Shown: positions 17,456 through 25,349 of the stretch, piece by piece
Layout: every line of letters begins with the position of its first letter
Position numbering within the stretch: position 1 is the first letter of the stretch
Source of the DNA: Candidatus Altimarinota bacterium
GTDB taxonomy: Bacteria; Patescibacteriota; Gracilibacteria; UBA1369; UM-FILTER-53-11
Assembly: GCA_018061065.1 (NCBI GenBank)
Contig: JAGOUV010000009.1
Span: 5,309 to 54,463 of the forward strand
Reading direction: 5' to 3'
DNA: 49,155 nucleotides
Program-made: the position numbers and the translations under genes
The notes under the pieces: generated by a model
The model's database searches: none
What the model was told of the DNA's origin: nothing
The model's input: only the letters and a program-made list of their open reading frames with translations

Positions 17456-18562
17456 CTAAACTTTTAAAGGCATGATGATATACAGATAGTCGTCTTTCTT
17501 GGCTGACTTCACGACGACTGGCGTGAGTTTCTCGTTCATTTCAATCAAAACATCCTCACCCATATGATTGAGCACATCGAGCAAGTATTGGGAGTTTACC
17601 GCTATCTTATTATTTTCGCCAGTCATTTTGATATCTACCTCTGATTTTTCCTCACCCACACTTGTCTCGTCGGTGGCTACCTGGAGCCGTCCGTCATTAG
17701 TTGCGGTCAATTTAATGCTATTGTTGTTTTCCTTAGCAAAGAGGCTTACACGCTTTGTAGCAAGGGTTAATGCACTTGAAGATACTTCTAATCGTGTGCG
17801 GTGTTCGCGGGGAATAATCTTTTCGTAATCAGGGAATTTACCTTCAATTAAGCGAGAAATCAACTCGACCCCGCCTACTGAAAATAATACCTGGTTCTTT
17901 GAAACAGATATTGTTACTTTTTCCTTTTCACCCTGCGCTTTCAAGATTCTCGAGAGCTCCAATAGTGTGCGCATAGGAACCACACACTCCACTGTTCCAT
18001 CGACTTTTCCCTCTAGTTTCACACGTTTTTCAGCGAGTCTAAAACTATCAGTCGCAACCATTTTCAATAAGTCTTTTTCTCCGTGCATGTATACACCAGC
18101 CAGGATTGGTCTGATATTTGTCGATGACGCAGAGAAGACTGTTTGCTCTATTGCATCAGCAAAAGCAGGTACTGATATCTCAAAACCGGCTTCCTTTTCA
18201 ACTTTTGGGATAAGGGGAAATTCATCGGGTGAAATACCCTTAATTTTAGTCTGTGAACTCGCTGATTTAGCGTGCAACGTCATCCCATCTTCAACCTTCA
18301 ACTCAACCTCATCATCATTCAAAAGACTGATGTAATTCGTAATTAATTTAGCCGGGATAGTGATCGAACCTTCGTTTTTTACCTCAGCAGCAATGGAATA
18401 ACTAATCGCAATCTCCAAATTAGTTGCATAGAAAAATACCCGCTTATTCTCGGCTTTAACAAGAATATTATTCAAAACAGGCAGTGTAGATGAGTTATTA
18501 ACTGCCAAACTTACAATATCCAGTGCACCCTTCAAATTTTTCTGAGAACAAATTACTCGCAT
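17456..18562 (-). CDS. dnaN: DNA polymerase III beta subunit (sliding clamp)
   Basis: A 368-residue protein, the usual length, forming the ring-shaped processivity clamp. It begins M-R-V-I-C-S-Q-K-N-L and shows the three-repeat clamp pattern: L-P-V-L-N-N-I-L-V-K-A near residue 28, a middle segment with R-P-I-L-A-G-V-Y-M and a final K-D-D-Y-L-Y-I-I-M-P-L-K-V, where the M-P-L end helps build the peptide-binding pocket. TATAAT on the minus strand (18580-18575) lies 12 nt before the ATG. dnaA and recF are not adjacent; instead a 546-bp non-coding region precedes it and mfd follows. Confidence 0.97.
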   Translation of the reverse strand: MRVICSQKNLKGALDIVSLAVNNSSTLPVLNNILVKAENKRVFFYATNLEIAISYSIAAEVKNEGSITIPAKLITNYISLLNDDEVELKVEDGMTLHAKSASSQTKIKGISPDEFPLIPKVEKEAGFEISVPAFADAIEQTVFSASSTNIRPILAGVYMHGEKDLLKMVATDSFRLAEKRVKLEGKVDGTVECVVPMRTLLELSRILKAQGEKEKVTISVSKNQVLFSVGGVELISRLIEGKFPDYEKIIPREHRTRLEVSSSALTLATKRVSLFAKENNNSIKLTATNDGRLQVATDETSVGEEKSEVDIKMTGENNKIAVNSQYLLDVLNHMGEDVLIEMNEKLTPVVVKSAKKDDYLYIIMPLKV

Positions 18563-19108
18563 AAACTTGAGGCAATTATACGTAAAAGCTAATTCAAAAC
18601 AATAAGAAATATATTAATAAATATATAACTGTCGCTGTTATAGGGGTTTGCAATAACGGTATGAATATTGTAGAAACATACTTTGTATTTTTTAGCGCCC
18701 CTTTACCTCTCTATATAGAGCAGATCCTCGGGTAGCGAGTTAGTTTTGTATTCGTCTTTTAACCTGTTAATTGACTTTGAACAGGGAGTTTTGCTGTGCA
18801 AAGCCATAGCAATAATATTTTGGTCTAGTCAACTAGAGGAAGAATCCTTTACTTGAAAATCTTGACGCCCGAACAATAAAATTGAACAATAGTATATTAA
18901 ATACGTTCATAACTTGTTCATTCAATGTTCATAACTCTATCAAAACTTTACTATAACTTGTTCAAAACTATATTTAAACCTGTAAAATAATCCCCTTCTT
19001 TAAAAAAGAATACGGGCTATGTTTAAAACGCCTAAGAAAGTTAGGCACTAGTTTTGAACAATCTTTGAAACACAGGCACTACTTTAGAACGCCTTTTGAA
19101 TATAAAAA
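18563..19108 (-). other. 546-bp non-coding region upstream of dnaN, candidate replication origin
   Basis: No convincing gene in either direction. The half nearer 19108 is AT-rich and holds a cluster of TTGTTCA-type repeats (separate entry). Two perfect palindromes are also present: CTCTATATAGAG (18709-18720) and TCTAGT-CA-ACTAGA (18824-18837). The dnaN promoter lies at its left edge. Position beside dnaN, AT content and iterated short motifs are what an origin would show, but no canonical DnaA box (TTATCCACA) was found, so this is a hypothesis. Confidence 0.4.
18777..19063. repeat. Iterated TTGTTCA-type motif array
   Basis: At least eight copies of a GTTCA/TGAAC core in about 290 bp, in both orientations. 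They lie near 18777, 18871, 18882, 18905, 18914, 18926, 18959 and 19051. Longer agreements are AACTTGTTCA (18911-18920 and the copy ending at 18964), GTTCATAACT (18905-18914 and 18927-18936) and a 13-bp inverted pair, TTGTTCAAAACTA (from 18959) and TAGTTTTGAACAA (from 19049). Such spacing resembles initiator or regulator binding arrays. Confidence 0.55.
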
Positions 19109-19942
19109 CTAGATTTGCACCGCTTTTGCTATCCCTTCGGCAGTTAACGCACGCACGACAAGGAGAGAGGGTCTTCGCACTAACTCAACATCAGAAACTC
19201 GCTGAGTAAGGTCATGTATCGCATGGTCAGAGGCTGAAAAATCAGATTCTCGCCCCGGAGCGCCAATCATTAGTTCTCGTTCGTTCCGCCTGAAATGGTG
19301 AAAGCTCGGTTGTTTAAGAACCGATGGCGAGGTAAAGCGTGATCTTGCCGCATATCCCTCATTGTCCATAGTCCAGCACGGTGCACTTCCCGAGACGCGC
19401 TGTACGGTATATCCCTCGGCTGACGGCAATTGGGGAACATAGCCATAAAATCCCTCCTCGGAATGAGAGGGGTCGTGTCCGGCTACATATATAAGAAATG
19501 GATGCTCATTATAGAGTGGTTGGCCATTCTTACTTAATGGAGCAGCATCGCAATCAGCATTTTTATAAGGTCTAATACGGATACCAGCCAATCCAGACGT
19601 CTCCATTCCCCGTATACTACAAACGTCGACTCCAATCCCGCCAGGGCCTTTTGTGATTGATTCCGGCGTGCGTCTGCCCTGAAAATGCGTGTCCATCAAA
19701 TACGGAGCTACATTTTCTAATGCGCCGTTCCATAGGGTGTTTTTGGTCAGAGGTTTGCGCGGAGCTCTAGCCAGCTGTGTCGCCGTGAGTGTTTCCGCTT
19801 CCGCCGTTGCCCAGCTGAGTGCTTGCGAAAGCGCAGCATAGGTTTCTCCGCTACGGCTACTTTTGAGGTCGGTTATTCCTATGGGAAACGCTTTGTGAGC
19901 CTGAGTTTCTCCCCAAAAATGATCCGCGGCTTGTTCTGTCAT
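19109..19942 (-). CDS. Hypothetical protein (ORFan)
   Basis: A soluble protein of 277 residues with no family I recognise. It is rich in Ser, Arg, Pro and Gly, without signal peptide or membrane segment. A Tyr/Gly/Pro-rich central part (about residues 155-195, with G-H-D-P-S-H-S-E-E-G-F-Y-G-Y-V) suggests a beta-rich fold. I chose the ATG at 19942 because TATAGT on the minus strand (19959-19954) overlaps the other possible start, a GTG at 19954. A TTGTTCA repeat cluster begins about 45 bp past its stop. It may be the last gene of the RNase J group, but the 73-bp gap and its own -10 suggest separate transcription. Confidence 0.6.
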   Translation of the reverse strand: MTEQAADHFWGETQAHKAFPIGITDLKSSRSGETYAALSQALSWATAEAETLTATQLARAPRKPLTKNTLWNGALENVAPYLMDTHFQGRRTPESITKGPGGIGVDVCSIRGMETSGLAGIRIRPYKNADCDAAPLSKNGQPLYNEHPFLIYVAGHDPSHSEEGFYGYVPQLPSAEGYTVQRVSGSAPCWTMDNEGYAARSRFTSPSVLKQPSFHHFRRNERELMIGAPGRESDFSASDHAIHDLTQRVSDVELVRRPSLLVVRALTAEGIAKAVQI

Positions 19943-20015
19943 AGTGAAGTGCACTATAACAAAAGCCGCGGTTTCGTCAACGTACGGCTTTTGAGATGAT
20001 TATCTAGGTTAGTTT

Positions 20016-20429
20016 TTACTTAACTGAAATCTTTGCAGCATCTTCAACTAAGTATTTAAGATTGCCCATAAATGGGCCCCAATATACATAACCCTGCTGA
20101 CCTAGCTCCCCAAGGACAAATGGCTGGTCTTCGGTGCTAGTCAGATCCGCCTTGTCGGGAACGAAAACTGCAATATCAAAGCCACAGGGGCCATCGGAGG
20201 TTGGCGTACATGGAGACAAGACGCCTTTTGCAGTAGCTGCAATGTAGCCTTCGCCCAGCGTCATGGGAGTTTCGCCGCGCGCGTTGTAATAATCCATGAT
20301 GCCCTTTGGTGCGGCGGTAGTAGTAGACACTTCCGTAGAAGCAGGAGTAGTTGCTCCCGGCATCTCACACGCACTTAATCCAACAACTAAAATCAGACCA
20401 GCTGCTGAAGCTAAAAATGTAGATTTCAT
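20016..20429 (-). CDS. Putative lipoprotein, function unknown
   Basis: A 137-residue protein with a classical lipoprotein signal: Lys2, a hydrophobic core (residues 5-18) and lipobox L-S-A-C with Cys21. A Thr/Ala/Pro linker (to about residue 42) leads to a small domain of about 90 residues with two Cys (S-P-C-T-P, G-P-C-G-F) that could form a disulfide, and a Tyr/Trp-rich stretch (G-Y-V-Y-W-G-P-F-M-G-N-L-K-Y). This last part resembles a pilin-like or periplasmic small domain, but I cannot name the family. It follows the RNase J gene by 50 bp on the same strand. Confidence 0.75.
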   Translation of the reverse strand: MKSTFLASAAGLILVVGLSACEMPGATTPASTEVSTTTAAPKGIMDYYNARGETPMTLGEGYIAATAKGVLSPCTPTSDGPCGFDIAVFVPDKADLTSTEDQPFVLGELGQQGYVYWGPFMGNLKYLVEDAAKISVK

Positions 20430-20479
20430 AAATCGGCCATTAGTTTAAAAGATAATAGCCGAAGTATACCAAATGTTTT

Positions 20480-22411
20480 TTATGCCTCGAGAATGATCGG
20501 AAGTATGAGCGGATGGCGGTCGATCTTGCGATGAGTAAAGCGGTCGAGTGCGGAGCGGACCATGTTTTTGATCTCGCCACGCTTCCACTCTTTCAAGCGG
20601 CTTACTGCTTCTTCATAAGATTTTCGTGCAACGCTCACGGCTTCTTTTACGATCTCTTCAGACTCACTCATATAGATAAATCCGCGGGTAATAACCTCTG
20701 GATCACGAATGAGTTTTTTAGTCTTTGCATCAACGGTGTAGAGCACGGCGAGCACGCCGTTTTCGGCCATGACCTGACGCTCCATAATAATTTGAGCGCC
20801 CACGTCTCCCACTCCTTTTCCATCAATCATAATATAATTAGCGGGTACGGTCTGCTTAGAAACACGCATCTCGCCATTCATGATTTCAAGTACCGATCCA
20901 TTTTCTACAACGACCGTTTGTTTCTCTGGCATGCCTAGCTCGCGACCAATTTCTGCGTGTCCTTGGCGCATATAGAGCTCACCATGAATGGGAACCAAAT
21001 AGCGCGGCTTTACCAAATTGATCATCAACTTAAGATCCTCGCGTTGTGCGTGACCAGACGTATGTACGTCCATCACTTGATTGAAGATAACGTTTGCACC
21101 CAGTCGGACTAAGTTATTAATAACTGAGTATACCGAGCGTTCATTACCAGGAATCGGCGATGAAGAAAGGACGATCGTGTCCCCTCTTTTAATCGTAATA
21201 TGCGGATGATCTCCCAGCGACATACGTGTGAGCGCTGAGACATCTTCGCCCTGTGCACCGGTTGTTAAAATAAGCGCATGCTCATCTTTTACATTGCCGA
21301 TTTTGTTGATCGGGATAATGAGGTGTGGAGGTGCTTTGATAAACTGCAACTCCTGCGAAATAGCGATTGTATCTGCCATCGAGCGTCCCGAAACATACAC
21401 CTTGCGGCCGTATTTCTGTGCACAATTAATGATGTGCTGAATGCGTCCCACCAATGAAGAAAATGAAGCGATAATCACGCGTCCACGAGCATTTTTAATA
21501 ATGCCGTCGAGCGTCTCGCCGATTTTTTTCTCGGACATCGTGTTCCCCGGTTTGAGTGCATTGGTACTATCTGAAAACAGGGCCGTGATATTTTGCATGC
21601 CAAACGATGCAATTTTTGCAAAGTCAGCAGGCGCCTGGAATACCGGTGTCTGATCAAATTTGAAGTCACCCGTGTGCACGCAGGTACCAGCGGGAGTGCG
21701 CAGCACGATGCCCAACGAATCGGGGATGCTGTGATTCACGCGGAACCAGTCGATGGTGAAATGGCCAAAACGAAGTGTTTTGTCCGGATCAATCGTAACT
21801 AGTTTTGATTGTTTTTCGATGTTGAATTCTTCAACTCTTTTTTTAACCAATCCCATTGCTAGTTTTGAACCATAGACGGGCGGAAAGCCGAGCTTAGGAA
21901 GCAAATAGGGAATGGCACCGATGTGATCCAAATGTCCGTGCGTAATTAAAATCGCGCGAATCTTATGAAGTTTATCCATAAGATAACTCACATCCGGAAT
22001 TACATAGTCCACGCCAAGCATGTCCTCCTCCGGGAATTGAAATCCCATATCGACGATGACGATGTCGTTTTCATATTCGAACACCATCATGTTTTTTCCG
22101 ACTTCATCCAAACCACCAAGCGGAATGCAGCGAAGCAATCCCCGTGTAGGTCTAAGCGGAGCCTTTACTTTTTTTTCTGTCGCAAGGCGTTGGCTGTTGC
22201 GATTTGAGGGTGGCAACTGATGCCCCCCACGTCCTCCGTTGCGGTCATGTTGGCCGCGATGTTGTTGATCTCCCCGTCCCGCTGCTGGTGTAGCAGGAAC
22301 AGGTGTCGGTGCTGCGGGAGCGTTTGAAGCGGCCACAGCTAAGCGTGGCTCTAGAGTCGCCTCTAACCACTTATCAAGCTCCTTGAGCTTTTCATCCATT
22401 TTATCACCCAT
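20480..22411 (-). CDS. rnj: Ribonuclease J
   Basis: A 643-residue metallo-beta-lactamase-fold RNase with combined endo- and 5'-3' exonuclease activity, used in mRNA decay and rRNA maturation. The metal site H-G-H-L-D-H lies near residues 157-165. The beta-CASP part shows S-G-R-S-M-A-D-T and later H-T-S-G-H-A and P-I-H-G-E-L. The C-terminal domain extends to the end. The first about 100 residues are extra: low-complexity Ala/Pro then Gly/Arg/His/Gln-rich, likely disordered and possibly RNA-binding. Two Met (residues 1 and 5) could start the protein. This enzyme and NrnA (6002-6967) could act in sequence on RNA fragments. Confidence 0.93.
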   Translation of the reverse strand: MGDKMDEKLKELDKWLEATLEPRLAVAASNAPAAPTPVPATPAAGRGDQQHRGQHDRNGGRGGHQLPPSNRNSQRLATEKKVKAPLRPTRGLLRCIPLGGLDEVGKNMMVFEYENDIVIVDMGFQFPEEDMLGVDYVIPDVSYLMDKLHKIRAILITHGHLDHIGAIPYLLPKLGFPPVYGSKLAMGLVKKRVEEFNIEKQSKLVTIDPDKTLRFGHFTIDWFRVNHSIPDSLGIVLRTPAGTCVHTGDFKFDQTPVFQAPADFAKIASFGMQNITALFSDSTNALKPGNTMSEKKIGETLDGIIKNARGRVIIASFSSLVGRIQHIINCAQKYGRKVYVSGRSMADTIAISQELQFIKAPPHLIIPINKIGNVKDEHALILTTGAQGEDVSALTRMSLGDHPHITIKRGDTIVLSSSPIPGNERSVYSVINNLVRLGANVIFNQVMDVHTSGHAQREDLKLMINLVKPRYLVPIHGELYMRQGHAEIGRELGMPEKQTVVVENGSVLEIMNGEMRVSKQTVPANYIMIDGKGVGDVGAQIIMERQVMAENGVLAVLYTVDAKTKKLIRDPEVITRGFIYMSESEEIVKEAVSVARKSYEEAVSRLKEWKRGEIKNMVRSALDRFTHRKIDRHPLILPIILEA

Positions 22412-22534
22412 ATTGTCTAATCTCTTAAATAAAGTATATAAACGCGTACCCAGGCAAGTAACGCAAATTCACCCAAGTATAGCACGCGTAGAGCCAATTA
22501 GGCAAGTTCGCCCACGGGTGGTAGCATAGTGAAC

Positions 22535-23512
22535 ATGAAAAAAATACTGTGCGCGAGCGGCCTATTTTTATTGTTGAGTGGGTGTGGTTCTTCGCCTGAG
22601 CCCGTTACTACCCCGCCGGTAAAGCAAAATCCAGCAAAGTCTATCACCGCACCTGTTGCTCAAAATTTCACACTCCCCAAACTGCCCCAGATAACTGCCG
22701 AACAAAATGCCGATACCTATCTCAGAAAAGCACAGGGACTTTTTGTGGATCCCCGCAAGCCATCGGTAAAAGAGATGCGCGATAGCTTACTGAAAGGGAC
22801 AAATGCGGTTGATCAAAAAACGATTAACGATTTTCTTGCCACAAATAAGGCCCTATTTGAGATGATGAAAAAAGCTGCGGCTACGCCGGTCTACGTAGAT
22901 TCATCGGTTGAAGATATCGACGGCATGCGCGTTTCTAATATAGTGAAGGTGGTCAATATGGGCGCACAAATTAATCTCTTCTATGCGCTACAAGTTAAGG
23001 CACTACAGACACTGTCACTTGAAGATGCTCGTGCACTGACTCTTTTGGGGAATCGCCGACAGGCGAACAGTATCTCGATACTGCCCCACTTGATGGGACA
23101 GGCAAATGAGACAGCGGGGCTGGAGACCATACAATTTATTCTCAAGAAAAAAACGCTTACTAAAGGGGAACTTACCGCAACGGTAGAGTTTATTCGCAAG
23201 CTCGAAGACCCTTTCAAATCCTATGGCAGAACGCTCTTATTTGAGAGGAAATTTACCCTAAATGAGCTTAAGGAGCTCAATGTTGATGAGCAGACAAAGC
23301 AAAAACTCGATGTCTATTATTCAGATTTTATTTCTGTTGTGTCAGGGAGAAAGTGTCACAAAGACGATGGCAGCGGAGTTCCAAGAGATGCCAAAACACC
23401 TGGCGACATTGCGTTACGCTCCTTACTGCCCACAAAAAATACGACGAAGCTTTGCGAGCTGATCAGTAAAAGAAATGTCACTATTAAACTCGCTCAGTCA
23501 CTCGTAAAGTAG
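22535..23512 (+). CDS. Putative lipoprotein, function unknown
   Basis: A 325-residue protein with a strong lipoprotein signal: M-K-K, a Leu-rich core and lipobox L-S-G-C (Cys17), followed by a Ser/Pro/Thr linker. The mature part is helical in character (many Leu, Lys, Glu and Ala) with no motif I recognise; two Cys near the C-terminus could pair. I chose the ATG at 22535 over the GTG at 22529, because TAGCAT (22522-22527) ends 7 nt before it and because M-K-K directly precedes the core. It is divergent from the RNase J gene with about 120 bp between. Confidence 0.75.
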   Translation: MKKILCASGLFLLLSGCGSSPEPVTTPPVKQNPAKSITAPVAQNFTLPKLPQITAEQNADTYLRKAQGLFVDPRKPSVKEMRDSLLKGTNAVDQKTINDFLATNKALFEMMKKAAATPVYVDSSVEDIDGMRVSNIVKVVNMGAQINLFYALQVKALQTLSLEDARALTLLGNRRQANSISILPHLMGQANETAGLETIQFILKKKTLTKGELTATVEFIRKLEDPFKSYGRTLLFERKFTLNELKELNVDEQTKQKLDVYYSDFISVVSGRKCHKDDGSGVPRDAKTPGDIALRSLLPTKNTTKLCELISKRNVTIKLAQSLVK

Positions 23513-23523
23513 CGGTTACGCAG

Positions 23524-23958
23524 CTATGAAAAATACATAGCGTAGAAAGCGCGCAATTCTTCACGCGCAGACTTGGGCTGAACATTTATAGAGTGCAGCT
23601 GGCCGCTTTCTTTTTGAAGCCACATGCCGCCAAAAATCCAGAACCCTACTTTGATCGTGAATTTTTTCAATCCGGCGAGACGATACGAATACGTTTCCCC
23701 TACTTTTTCCGCGAGCTCCGTTGAGAGCTCTGATGAAGAGAGATTTGCTATGCGGTTTTGTAATTCAGCTATATACGTTTCATTTTCTGGGAATGTTTCC
23801 GTGGTGGGTGCGCTGCCCAGGTACTGCTGAGATCGTAATGGCACAAAAAACAATTGATCTTTCGTTCCAATGAGAGCAGCTGCAGTGATTTTTCCCGCGC
23901 TAATTCCCTCATTTAGGTCAACTTTTGGCACGAATACATAGTCGCTTTTTGATGGCAT
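23524..23958 (-). CDS. Hypothetical protein (ORFan)
   Basis: A 144-residue protein without signal peptide. The middle part is helical and charged. Residues about 97-117 are moderately hydrophobic with aromatic and Gly residues (K-V-G-F-W-I-F-G-G-M-W-L), possibly a membrane-touching strand or buried core rather than a full membrane helix. No family recognised. The start is firmly placed: TATAAT on the minus strand (23970-23965) ends exactly 6 nt before the ATG. It is divergent from murD across 41 bp and convergent with the preceding lipoprotein gene (11 bp). Confidence 0.7.
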   Translation of the reverse strand: MPSKSDYVFVPKVDLNEGISAGKITAAALIGTKDQLFFVPLRSQQYLGSAPTTETFPENETYIAELQNRIANLSSSELSTELAEKVGETYSYRLAGLKKFTIKVGFWIFGGMWLQKESGQLHSINVQPKSAREELRAFYAMYFS

Positions 23959-23964
23959 GGTTGG

Positions 23965-23991
23965 ATTATATCACGAGGATGTTGATATAAT
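23965..23991. promoter_or_regulatory. Back-to-back -10 boxes of two divergent promoters
   Basis: TATAAT for the minus gene at 23970-23965 (6 nt from its ATG) and TATAAT for murD at 23986-23991 (8 nt from its ATG), 15 bp apart. Each promoter's expected -35 region overlaps the other's -10, so RNA polymerase should not bind both at once. Confidence 0.75.
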
Positions 23992-23999
23992 CGTTACGA

Positions 24000-25346
24000 A
24001 TGAACATTTGTATAATTGGTGCCGGCGTGGAGGGGCGTGCGATGGCGGAGTATTTTGTGAATAAAAATGAGTCGGTGACGATACACGATAAAAATCCTGA
24101 GGTTGCGAAGGGAGGACAAAAAATCGCGGGAGTTTCGTATGTGACGGGCGTGAATTATTTGGAAGGACTTGAAAAATATGATTTGGTTTTTAGAAGTCCC
24201 GGCGTGCCCTTTACGCTTCCTCAACTGCAAAAGCTCGGTAAAAAGCTGACGAGTCAGATTAACTATTTTTTTGAAAAATGTCCGGCTAAGATCGTCGGCA
24301 TTACAGGGACTAAGGGCAAAGGGACTACGGCAACGCTCCTGCATGCGATGATGCCCAGGGCGTATCTCGGCGGCAATATTGGCGTGGCACCGATTGAATT
24401 TTTAGATGAGTTAAAAAAAGATGACGTAGTGATTCTGGAGCTCTCGAGTTTTCAGCTGCAAGATCTGCATCGTGGCCCGCAAGTGGCGGTGGTCTTGGGA
24501 ATTACGAATGATCATATGGATCAACACAAAAACCACGAAGAATACGTGGAAGCAAAAAAGAATATTGTTCGATTTCAAAAGGCGGATGATGTTGCGATTT
24601 TAGATGGAGACAACGAGACGAGTGCCTCATTTGGGGAAATTGCAAAAAGCGCGGTAAAGATATTCTCAACTAAAAAAACGAGTGACGTAGATGCGATGAT
24701 AAAAGTAGGTCGCTTCCTCATCAAAGACGGCAAAAGTGGCGTGATGGTGGGAACGCGCGGCGAGGTGCAGCTGACAGGCGCACACAACGAACATAATATT
24801 TTGGCGGCGGCACTTACGGCACATGTGCTCGGATGCCCCGTAGAGCAGATTGCGAAAGCGATACGAGAGTGTCGCGGCTTGCCGCATCGACTGGAATTTA
24901 TAAAAGAAGTGAAGGGCGTGCGTTACTATGACGACTCAGCGAGCACGACACCCGACGCGTGCATGGCGGCGGGAGCGGCATTCCCCAATCCCACGATTTT
25001 GATTGTTGGTGGATCGGAAAAAAATGTGGACTTTGCCGAGCTGGGGAATAAACTTGCACTGCAAAAAAACGTGAAGGCGGTGGTGCTTATGGGTCAGACG
25101 CGCGAAAAAATCAGTACGGCTATTGAAGCTGCCGTTGCACGCAATGAGTCACTGGGTATGCGCGTGCGCGAGACGCCGCTGGACTTGGTCATGGCGGATA
25201 CATATCAGGAGGCATTCATGGTGGGGCACTTACTTGCGCAGCCCGGAGATACGGTGGTGCTCTCCCCTGCCTGCGCGAGCTTCGATATGTTTAAGAACTA
25301 CAAAGAGCGCGGCGATCTTTTCCAGGCGTTCGTTAAGGAATTATAA
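24000..25346 (+). CDS. murD: UDP-N-acetylmuramoyl-L-alanine--D-glutamate ligase
   Basis: A 448-residue cytoplasmic Mur ligase that adds D-glutamate to UDP-MurNAc-L-Ala in peptidoglycan synthesis. The N-terminal Rossmann-like UDP-binding domain begins M-N-I-C-I-I-G-A-G-V-E-G-R. The ATP loop G-I-T-G-T-K-G-K-G-T-T is near residues 98-108. The central domain has G-G-N-I-G and E-L-S-S-F-Q-L, then N-D-H-M-D-Q-H. The C-terminal domain has G-G-S-E-K-N-V-D-F and S-P-A-C-A-S-F-D-M-F-K-N-Y-x-E-R-G-D-L-F, the pattern that marks MurD rather than MurC/E/F. Length is typical. The gene stands alone, away from a mur/fts cluster, with its own leaderless-type promoter. Confidence 0.95.
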   Translation: MNICIIGAGVEGRAMAEYFVNKNESVTIHDKNPEVAKGGQKIAGVSYVTGVNYLEGLEKYDLVFRSPGVPFTLPQLQKLGKKLTSQINYFFEKCPAKIVGITGTKGKGTTATLLHAMMPRAYLGGNIGVAPIEFLDELKKDDVVILELSSFQLQDLHRGPQVAVVLGITNDHMDQHKNHEEYVEAKKNIVRFQKADDVAILDGDNETSASFGEIAKSAVKIFSTKKTSDVDAMIKVGRFLIKDGKSGVMVGTRGEVQLTGAHNEHNILAAALTAHVLGCPVEQIAKAIRECRGLPHRLEFIKEVKGVRYYDDSASTTPDACMAAGAAFPNPTILIVGGSEKNVDFAELGNKLALQKNVKAVVLMGQTREKISTAIEAAVARNESLGMRVRETPLDLVMADTYQEAFMVGHLLAQPGDTVVLSPACASFDMFKNYKERGDLFQAFVKEL

Positions 25347-25349
25347 ATG

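Noticed and set aside
18563-19108. CRISPR array from the repeated TTGTTCA motif
   Set aside because: Repeats are about 7-13 bp, irregularly spaced and in both orientations, unlike 23-47 bp direct repeats with uniform spacers; no cas genes are present.
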